Positions 1-5,277 of a DNA stretch of 6,759 nt are shown here, in pieces. The position numbers were made by a program, and so were the translations under genes. The notes under the pieces are model-generated. The model saw only the letters and a program-made list of their open reading frames with translations, did no database searches and was not told the DNA's origin. Location of the stretch: positions 1 through 6,759 of the forward strand of contig CAMDSU010000097.1 in the NCBI GenBank assembly GCA_945907335.1. Reading direction: 5' to 3'. Each line of letters starts with the position of its first letter. Positions within the stretch are counted from its first letter, which is position 1. The DNA is from Bordetella parapertussis. GTDB taxonomy: Bacteria > Pseudomonadota > Gammaproteobacteria > Burkholderiales > Burkholderiaceae_C.

Positions 1-1032
1 CCGCAAGAATCCCTGATCGCCCATGACCAGCGCGATTTAGATTTATTCCATCCGTGGGCTATCAGCAGTGAGGAGGCCGCCACTCTGGCGCTTCGCTGTG
101 AAGCCGCCGCCTTACAAACCGATGCGGGCATTACCAACAGCGAAGGTGCGGCGGTGTCTGCCCAGCAAAGCCATTTTTTCAGTGCCCACACGCATGGTTT
201 CAGAGGGGGCTATGCCAGTTCACGGCACAGTGTCTCAGTGGCACCGATTGCGGGCACGGGTGACGACATGCAGCGCGACGCCTGGTACAGCTCAATGCGC
301 CATCCAAACGAATTGGCCGCTCCCGAAGTGGTTGGTCGATACGCTGCAGAGCGTGCACTCAGCCGTTTGCACGCTCGCAAAATCCGTACTGTCAGTTGTC
401 CGGTGTTGTTCGAGTCGCCATTGGCGGCCGGTTTGTTGGGCGGTTTGGTGCATGCACTCAGCGGCGGCGCGCTTTATCGCAAAAGCAGTTTCTTGTTGGA
501 CTCATTGGGCAAACAAGTACTGCCTTCGCACGTACAGGTGCATGAAGACCCATTCGTCATGCGCGGCAAAGGCAGTTCACCTTTTGATGATGAAGGGGTC
601 AAAACCCAAGCGCGCGACATCATTCAAAACGGACAAGTACAGGGCTATTTCCTCAGCAGTTATTCGGCACGCAAACTGGGCATGCAAACCACCGGCAACT
701 CTGGCGGTTCGCACAATTTGGTGATGCGCTCTACCCAAACCCGCGGTCAGGACGATCTCAAAGCCATGCTAAATAAACTCGGCACAGGTTTGTTCGTGAT
801 CGAACTCATGGGGCAGGGCATCAACTACGTCACGGGGGACTACTCGCGCGGTGCCAGCGGGTTTTGGGTCGAGAAGGGTGAAATCGCGTATCCCGTGCAA
901 GAAATCACCATCGCCGGCAACATGAAAGACATGCTGATGGGCATAGAAGCCATAGGTTCTGACACCTATAACTATGGCGCCAAAACCATTGGCTCTGTGT
1001 TGATCAACCGGATGAAAGTCGCAGGCGCTTAA
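1..1032 (+). CDS. pmbA: PmbA/TldE, metalloprotease-partner subunit (5' end cut off by window)
   Basis: The reading frame is open from base 1 to the TAA at 1030-1032 and gives 343 residues, the C-terminal part of a protein of about 450 residues in the PmbA/TldE (peptidase U62) family; roughly 100 N-terminal residues lie outside the window. The clearest family signature is at fragment residues 271-312, containing INYVTGDYSRGASGFW and PVQEITIAGN, with a DDEG motif at 197-200 just before it. In characterised members TldD carries the zinc-binding HExxxH and PmbA/TldE lacks it. No such motif is seen here, which supports PmbA over TldD, although the N-terminus is missing. TldD and TldE form a cytoplasmic complex known from microcin B17 maturation and CcdA antitoxin degradation. 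A GTG at 154 is in frame but is an internal valine, because homologous sequence continues upstream. The gene converges on the potG-like gene, and I see no clear terminator between them. Confidence 0.93.
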   Translation, partial: PQESLIAHDQRDLDLFHPWAISSEEAATLALRCEAAALQTDAGITNSEGAAVSAQQSHFFSAHTHGFRGGYASSRHSVSVAPIAGTGDDMQRDAWYSSMRHPNELAAPEVVGRYAAERALSRLHARKIRTVSCPVLFESPLAAGLLGGLVHALSGGALYRKSSFLLDSLGKQVLPSHVQVHEDPFVMRGKGSSPFDDEGVKTQARDIIQNGQVQGYFLSSYSARKLGMQTTGNSGGSHNLVMRSTQTRGQDDLKAMLNKLGTGLFVIELMGQGINYVTGDYSRGASGFWVEKGEIAYPVQEITIAGNMKDMLMGIEAIGSDTYNYGAKTIGSVLINRMKVAGA

Positions 1033-1038
1033 AAAGCT

Positions 1039-2127
1039 TCAGCGGTCAAGAACCACCATGGCGTTGTCATACCATTGCGCCCACAGTTTTTGACCGATCT
1101 CAATATTTTCATGGTGTCGGTTGGTGTTTGTGACCCAAGCTTGAAGCAGTTGTCCATTGCCCATTTTTAAGTGGTAACTGGTGTAACTGCCAAAGTACGA
1201 CAAGCTGTCCACCGTACAGGCAATCGTGTTGTGTGTGTTAGACAGATCATCCAGGCTTAAATGAATTTTTTCAGGCCGTAGTGCCACCGTCACTTGCATT
1301 CCTAAGTGCCCAGAGATACCGTGGCCCACAAAAAAACTGCAGACATCACTTTGTACGACGGTTTTTTCTGCATCATCGACTGTGACTTCGCCGTCGATCA
1401 AGTTCACATTGCCAACAAAGTCAGCAACAAATCGGCAGTTGGGGTATTCGTAGACTTCGCTGGGCGAGCCCACTTGCAAAAACCGGCCTTCGCTCATGAC
1501 TGCAATACGGTCTGCCATGGTCATGGCTTCATCTTGATCATGCGTCACCATGACACAGGTCACGCCCACTTGTTTGATGATCTTGACCAATTCCACTTGG
1601 GTTTCTTCGCGCAATTTTTTATCAAGTGCACCCAGCGGTTCATCGAGCAGAAGTAACTGCGGTCGCTTGACCAGACTGCGCGCCAACGCCACGCGTTGTT
1701 GCTGGCCGCCTGACAACTGGTGTGGGCTGCGTTTGGCAAATTTTTGCAATTGCACCAGTTGCAGCATGTTTTCAACCCGTTGTTGAATTTCCGCTTTGGC
1801 AACGCCGTCGCGTTTCAAGCCAAATGCCACGTTTTCCCAGACATTGAGGTGGGGGAAAAGTGCGTAAGACTGGAACATCATGTTCATTGGGCGCTCATAG
1901 GGCGGCAAATCTGTGACGTCTTTGCCGTCCAGCCAAACGCTCCCACTGGTGGGCGTTTCAAACCCTGAAAGCACCCGAAGCAAAGTCGATTTTCCGCAAC
2001 CGGAAGAACCCAGCAGCGCAAAAATTTCACCGCGATCAATACCCAGACTGACATCGTTGACAGCAAGGGTTTCACCAAAACGCTTGGTAACGTGATCTAT
2101 GCGCAAGTAAACAGATGAATCGGTCAC
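1039..2127 (-). CDS. potG: PotG-like polyamine-type ABC transporter ATP-binding protein
   Basis: A 362-residue cytoplasmic ATPase of the CUT1/PotA-PotG type, expected to power uptake of putrescine or a related polyamine. All nucleotide-binding motifs are intact: Walker A GSSGCGKST (40-48), Q-loop Q86 in MMFQSYALFPH, signature LSGGQ (138-142), Walker B LLLLDEP (158-164), D-loop GALD (166-169) and switch H196 in VTHDQ. A TOBE-like C-terminal domain (about 240-362) has the family ALRPEK motif at 282-287. From memory, the stretch IFALLG.SGCGKSTLLR through PPYERPMNMMFQSYALFPH is closer to E. coli PotG than PotA; substrate is inferred from that resemblance only. The start is a GTG (2125-2127) with no evident Shine-Dalgarno sequence and a run of nine T shortly before it; no in-frame ATG lies near enough to be better. 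No permease or binding-protein gene is adjacent. Sure of the family, less of the substrate. Confidence 0.88.
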   Translation of the reverse strand: MTDSSVYLRIDHVTKRFGETLAVNDVSLGIDRGEIFALLGSSGCGKSTLLRVLSGFETPTSGSVWLDGKDVTDLPPYERPMNMMFQSYALFPHLNVWENVAFGLKRDGVAKAEIQQRVENMLQLVQLQKFAKRSPHQLSGGQQQRVALARSLVKRPQLLLLDEPLGALDKKLREETQVELVKIIKQVGVTCVMVTHDQDEAMTMADRIAVMSEGRFLQVGSPSEVYEYPNCRFVADFVGNVNLIDGEVTVDDAEKTVVQSDVCSFFVGHGISGHLGMQVTVALRPEKIHLSLDDLSNTHNTIACTVDSLSYFGSYTSYHLKMGNGQLLQAWVTNTNRHHENIEIGQKLWAQWYDNAMVVLDR

Positions 2128-2244
2128 GGTGTTTGTAAAAAAAAATGGCCGGGGACACGCTGGAACCAGCGCAACGAATTGCTTGGATTTTAGGCATTAA
2201 CCATATGAGGCTTGTTTGATTTGAATGGGTGAAGGAAATTGGGC

Positions 2245-2691
2245 TTATTTGGTCAATGCGGCCTTGACCGCAGCACTGACTTCACCCATGTCTGCTTTGC
2301 CTGCAAGCTGTGCTTTGACAGCGCCCATGACCTTGCCCATGTCGCCCGGGCCGCTTGCACCCAACTCGGCCACGATAGCTGCGACTGCATGCTGCACCTC
2401 TTGAGCGTTGAGGCGTTGCGGCAAATAGGCTTGTAAAACCATGATTTCGGCAGTTTCGATGTCAGCCAAATCTTGGCGAGCCGCGCTTTGGTAGGCGGCG
2501 ACAGAGTCTTTGCGTTGCTTGATCAATTTATCCACAATGGCGATGACCATGATGTCGTCAAGCTCGACACGCTCATCGACCTCTTTTTGCTTCATTGCGG
2601 CTTGTAACAAGCGGATGGTGCCCAAGCGCACGCTGTCTTTGGCGCGCATCGCTGTTTTCATGTCTTCAGTGATTTGTTGTTTGAGGCTCAT
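2245..2691 (-). CDS. yqeY: GatB/YqeY domain protein
   Basis: A 148-residue protein of full family length. It starts at ATG 2689-2691, with GGAGA six to seven bases upstream. Recognisable family stretches are LGTIRLLQAAMKQKEVDER (23-41), AEIMVLQAYLPQRLNAQEV (80-98), and a C-terminal helical part with MGKVMGAVKAQL followed by EVSAAVKAAL. YqeY resembles the C-terminal tRNA-interacting domain of GatB, a subunit of the tRNA-dependent amidotransferase, but has no catalytic core, so the frequent label of amidotransferase is misleading. Its precise job is unknown; a role touching tRNA or translation is an inference. It follows rpsU, a pairing common in Burkholderiales, and is probably read from the rpsU promoter through an intervening terminator. 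No dnaG follows; the next gene in this direction is the potG-like ATPase, 117 bases further on. Confidence 0.93.
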   Translation of the reverse strand: MSLKQQITEDMKTAMRAKDSVRLGTIRLLQAAMKQKEVDERVELDDIMVIAIVDKLIKQRKDSVAAYQSAARQDLADIETAEIMVLQAYLPQRLNAQEVQHAVAAIVAELGASGPGDMGKVMGAVKAQLAGKADMGEVSAAVKAALTK

Positions 2692-2697
2692 GAGGTT

Positions 2698-2702
2698 CTC
2701 CA
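2698..2702 (-). promoter_or_regulatory. Ribosome binding site of yqeY
   Basis: Read on the minus strand the sequence is TGGAGAACCTCATG. GGAG sits six bases before the ATG at 2691, an ideal Shine-Dalgarno position, and it fixes the yqeY start. It lies after the terminator, so any transcript that reads through is translated from its own site. Confidence 0.7.
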
Positions 2703-2710
2703 GTACAAAT

Positions 2711-2740
2711 AAAAAAAGGCCCGCGCGGGCTGGGCCGGGC
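2711..2740 (-). terminator. Intrinsic terminator between rpsU and yqeY
   Basis: On the minus strand GGCCCAGCCCGCGCGGGCC is followed at once by seven T. GGCCC (2736-2732) can pair with GGGCC (2722-2718), or the perfect GCCCGCGCGGGC (2730-2719) can fold on itself; either gives a GC-rich hairpin against a T tract. It starts about 32 bases past the rpsU stop codon and ends before the yqeY ribosome binding site. A partial terminator after rpsU is known in the E. coli rpsU-dnaG-rpoD operon, where it gives more S21 than downstream products; the same role here is inferred. Confidence 0.85.
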
Positions 2741-2771
2741 GAGCCTGATCAGGCCGTGGCCTGCAAGCAGA

Positions 2772-2984
2772 TCAGTACAGTTTTTTCGGCAACTGCATAC
2801 TGCGCACGCGCTTGTAATGGCGCTTGACTGCGGCAGCTTTTTTGCGTTTGCGCTCGGCGGTGGGTTTTTCATAAAACTCACGGGCACGAAGGTCGGTCAG
2901 CAAACCGAGTTTTTCGATGGTGCGCTTGAAACGGCGCAAAGCCACGTCAAAGGGTTCGTTTTCTTTTACACGGATAGTGGTCAT
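2772..2984 (-). CDS. rpsU: 30S ribosomal protein S21
   Basis: A complete 70-residue S21, a small basic protein of the 30S subunit that lies near the anti-Shine-Dalgarno end of 16S rRNA and aids initiation on natural mRNAs. The sequence is typical of the family: an acidic-basic N-terminus ([20 protein letters not shown]), then a helix rich in Arg and Lys ([25 protein letters not shown]), ending [10 protein letters not shown], the type I associate with betaproteobacteria. I chose ATG 2982-2984. A TTG nine bases upstream (2991-2993) is in frame but would add only Met-Leu-Ser, not seen in the family. The start has no strong Shine-Dalgarno sequence; AT-rich bases precede it. A near-consensus promoter stands about 115 bases upstream and an intrinsic terminator follows, so it can be expressed as its own unit ahead of yqeY. 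Confidence 0.97.
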
Positions 2985-3059
2985 TGACAACAATTTTCAA
3001 AAATGTGCACGCTCGGCATATGAAGAAGATCGGACTTCAAGGCCTGCGAAGCGGTGGTG

Positions 3060-3084
3060 CCCGACGGAGGGTTTGGCTGTCGGG
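3060..3084 (-). other. Stem-loop in the rpsU leader
   Basis: CCCGAC (3060-3065) and GTCGGG (3079-3084) form a six-base-pair GC-rich stem with a 13-base loop. It lies in the inferred 5' untranslated leader of rpsU, roughly 15-40 bases after the predicted transcription start. No T run follows, so it is not a simple terminator. Regulatory function is unproven; I do not recognise it as a named RNA element. Confidence 0.4.
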
Positions 3085-3104
3085 GGATGGCCGGAAAATC
3101 CAAC

Positions 3105-3132
3105 ATTATAGCGGTTTGAGCCGAGCTGCCAA
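3105..3132 (-). promoter_or_regulatory. Sigma-70 promoter of rpsU
   Basis: Read on the minus strand: TTGGCA (3132-3127, five of six match TTGACA), 16 bases, then TATAAT (3110-3105, exact consensus). It faces rpsU and implies a start of transcription near 3098 and a leader of about 115 bases. The -35 box and spacer lie within the last codons of the upstream flavoprotein gene, whose TAA stop (3108-3106) is part of the -10 box. A strong promoter is what a ribosomal protein gene needs. Confidence 0.8.
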
Positions 3133-4347
3133 GGCCTTTGCACAGGCGTGGGCGCTGGCCCAAGCCCACTGGAAGTTGTAGCCGCCCAACCAACCCGTGA
3201 TGTCGACCACTTCACCGATGAAATACAGCCCCGGTTGCTTGGATTCCATGGTTTGTTGGGACAAATCCCGTGTATCAATGCCGCCAGCTGTGACCTCGGC
3301 CTTGGCGTAGCCCTCGGTTCCTGACGGCGTCATTGACCAGTTTTGCAGCGAATCGGCGAGTTGCTGTAGCGCCTTGTCGGAAGTGTCTGGCAGGCTGCGT
3401 TGCCATTGCGCTTGTCTGGCCGTCCAGGCATCAGCCACGCGCGAAGGCAGCCATGCGGATAGGGTATTCGCCAAATTTTTTTTGGACGATTGTTTGGCGC
3501 TGATCAAGGTGTGTGCCAAGTTGAGGTCAGGCAACAGGTTCAGGCGAATGGGCTTGCCGGTTTGCCAATAGCTGGAAATTTGCAGCACCGCCGGACCCGA
3601 CAAGCCCCGGTGAGTGAACAACAGGTCTTCGTTGAACGATATCGGTTTTTTGCCTTCGCCAGTTTGCATGGCGACCGGCAGTGACAGCCCGGCCAGCGCC
3701 GCGTATGGCTGCCAGTCGTTGGCGGAAAAGGTGAGCGGCACCAAAGCGGGGCGCGGCTCCACCATACGCATGCCGAATTGTTTGGCCAACCGGTAACCGA
3801 GGTCGGTGGCACCGATTTTGGGGATGGACAAGCCGCCGCTGGCGACCACCACGGCCTTGGCTTGAACTTGCCCTTGACTGGTCTCGGCCACATAGTGAGG
3901 TTCAGGCGCATCGCTGTAGGTCAAACCCAACAGACTGCAAGGCTGCCAACGTGTGACTGTGCCGCCCATGGCGCCGGCTTCGCATTCGCGCAGCAACATG
4001 TCGATCAGGTCTTGTGCGCTGCGGTCGCAAAACAACTGGCCTTTGTGTTTTTCATGGAAAGGGATGCCATGTTTTTGCACCAAGGCGATGAAATCTTGCG
4101 CCGTGTAACGGCTGAGTGCACTGCGAGCAAACATGGGGTTGTCCCCGAGAAAATGAGTATGCGGCGCGCTCGGATCCATGTCTTTGTTGGTGAAGTTGCT
4201 ACGGCCACCGCCTGAAATGCGGATTTTTTCTGCCACTTTGGCGTAATGGTCTAGGACTAAAACATTCAAGCCTTGTTGGGTCGCCACACCTGCACAAAAT
4301 AAACCTGCAGCACCTGCACCAATGATCAGCACATCAACCTGGGTCAT
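3106..4347 (-). CDS. BaiN/HI0933-family FAD-dependent oxidoreductase (YhiN-like)
   Basis: A 413-residue flavoprotein of the HI0933/BaiN/YhiN family, about the usual length. Residues 5-34 form the FAD-binding Rossmann fold with GAGAAG (10-15). The family mark ISGGGRSNFTN is at 44-54, ASGGLSIPKIGATDLGY at 169-185, FTHRGLSGPAVLQIS at 244-258, AEVTAGGI at 350-357, and the C-terminal FAD-closing segment GLYFIGEVVDITGWLGGYN at 373-391. The protein lacks a signal peptide or membrane segment and is probably cytoplasmic. The substrate is unknown for most members; BaiN of gut clostridia acts on bile-acid intermediates, and that should not be carried over here. Its ATG (4347-4345) overlaps the TGA of the alpha/beta hydrolase as ATGA and has no ribosome binding site of its own, which suggests translational coupling. 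No terminator separates it from rpsU, whose promoter overlaps its stop codon. Confidence 0.92.
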   Translation of the reverse strand: MTQVDVLIIGAGAAGLFCAGVATQQGLNVLVLDHYAKVAEKIRISGGGRSNFTNKDMDPSAPHTHFLGDNPMFARSALSRYTAQDFIALVQKHGIPFHEKHKGQLFCDRSAQDLIDMLLRECEAGAMGGTVTRWQPCSLLGLTYSDAPEPHYVAETSQGQVQAKAVVVASGGLSIPKIGATDLGYRLAKQFGMRMVEPRPALVPLTFSANDWQPYAALAGLSLPVAMQTGEGKKPISFNEDLLFTHRGLSGPAVLQISSYWQTGKPIRLNLLPDLNLAHTLISAKQSSKKNLANTLSAWLPSRVADAWTARQAQWQRSLPDTSDKALQQLADSLQNWSMTPSGTEGYAKAEVTAGGIDTRDLSQQTMESKQPGLYFIGEVVDITGWLGGYNFQWAWASAHACAKALAARLKPL

Positions 4348-5264
4348 GGCTGCTGTAAAAAAGACTCGATGTGCTGCGCCAGTATCTGCGGTTGGTCGTG
4401 GTGCATCATGTGACCGGCGTCTTGTATGGTGACGCTGTGAATGTCTTTGATGTGCTTTAAGCGCTCATGAAATTCTTCCAGCTTGTACTTGCCTTGCCAC
4501 CATTTTTCAAGATCGTTTTGGCTGGCTTCGACATTGAGCACAGGCCCACTGATGCTTTGGTAGATGGCCAGCATTTCTTCCACGCGAAACAAATAGGGGT
4601 TGATAACTTTGTGCGCCGGGTGACCCAGAATTTCCCATTCGCCGTTGCTGTTTTGTTGAGCCCAGTGCTGCGCGAGCCATTGCGCTTTGTCTAAACTCAA
4701 ACGTGGATTGGTTTTGATCAATCGTTGCGCGACTGCTTCGCTGTCGGGATAGGTACGCAAATTCATTTCGCCTTGGCGAGCAGCTTTGACTTCGTTCAAC
4801 CATTTCGCGTAGCGGCGAGGGGCTTGCGATGGTTGGGTGGCAGCCAGACCAAAACCTTCTAGATTGATCAGGCGGCGAATGCGCTCGGGTCTTGCGCCGG
4901 CGTACATGGACACCACCGTGCCGCCCATGCTGTGACCCAGCAAATCGATCTGTCCTTCAGGTTGGAAATAGTCAACCAATGCATCTAGATCGGCCAGGTA
5001 ATCGGGGTACCAGAAGGTGTCAACTTCGCCCACATCGGTGAGACCAAAACCACGCCAGTCCGGCGAAATAATGTGGCGGTCTTGCTGCATGGCATCCACC
5101 ACAAACTGAAAGGAAGCGCTGACATCCATCCAGCCGTGCACCATGAACAGCGGTAACTGCCCAGGGCGCGGCGTGCCCCATTCGCGCACGTGGTATTTGA
5201 GTTGACGCAATTTGATGAAGCTGGTGCGGGAAGTGTTTTTAACTTGGTACATTCGGCCAATCAT
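4344..5264 (-). CDS. Alpha/beta hydrolase-fold protein
   Basis: A 306-residue protein if started at ATG 5264. Numbering from there: oxyanion-hole motif HGW at 43-45, PDWRGFGLTD at 68-77, nucleophile elbow GHSMGG at 110-115 with Ser112, and a C-terminal DAGHMMHHDQP with catalytic His285. Asp251, in the strand region ending VEASQND, is the best candidate for the acid. The triad is therefore apparently intact and the enzyme is likely an esterase, lipase or C-C hydrolase; no substrate can be named. The start is uncertain. ATG 5264 has a weak GGA nine bases upstream; ATG 5252 (302 residues, starting MYQVKN) agrees well with where homology seems to begin; a TTG at 5303 would run into the divergent gene and is least likely. 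There is no signal peptide. The stop overlaps the start of the flavoprotein gene by four bases. Confidence 0.9.
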   Translation of the reverse strand: MIGRMYQVKNTSRTSFIKLRQLKYHVREWGTPRPGQLPLFMVHGWMDVSASFQFVVDAMQQDRHIISPDWRGFGLTDVGEVDTFWYPDYLADLDALVDYFQPEGQIDLLGHSMGGTVVSMYAGARPERIRRLINLEGFGLAATQPSQAPRRYAKWLNEVKAARQGEMNLRTYPDSEAVAQRLIKTNPRLSLDKAQWLAQHWAQQNSNGEWEILGHPAHKVINPYLFRVEEMLAIYQSISGPVLNVEASQNDLEKWWQGKYKLEEFHERLKHIKDIHSVTIQDAGHMMHHDQPQILAQHIESFLQQP

Positions 5265-5269
5265 AAGGA
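5265..5269 (+). promoter_or_regulatory. Ribosome binding site of the acyl-CoA synthetase
   Basis: AAGGA lies eight bases before ATG 5278 and decides that start. Another in-frame ATG at 5269 overlaps the AAGGA itself and so has no properly spaced site. The AAGGA abuts the hydrolase start codon on the other strand. It is half of a small inverted repeat, GGAT-GA-ATCC (5267-5276), whose other half gives the hydrolase its weak GGAT on the minus strand. Confidence 0.6.
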
Positions 5270-5277
5270 TGAATCCG

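Noticed and set aside
68..724. A 218-residue + frame within pmbA.
   Set aside because: It overlaps pmbA in another frame and its product is rich in Cys, Trp and Arg with no domain, as expected from out-of-frame translation.
1030..1050. Possible bidirectional terminator between convergent pmbA and the potG-like gene.
   Set aside because: There are only six bases between the stops and I see no GC-rich hairpin with a T tract on either strand.
2187..2192. TAAAAT on the minus strand as a -10 box for the potG-like gene.
   Set aside because: It matches five of six bases, but I found no acceptable -35 box 16-18 bases upstream.
2701..2779. Direct repeat cagtaca at 2701-2707 and 2773-2779, flanking the rpsU terminator.
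   Set aside because: A seven-base repeat is within chance, and there is no sign of a target-site duplication or an inserted element between the copies.
3778..4215. A 145-residue + frame opposite the flavoprotein gene.
   Set aside because: It is antisense to the conserved N-terminal half of the HI0933-family protein and has no recognisable content.
5202..5207. TTGACG on the + strand as a -35 box for the acyl-CoA synthetase.
   Set aside because: No -10-like hexamer stands at the right distance downstream.
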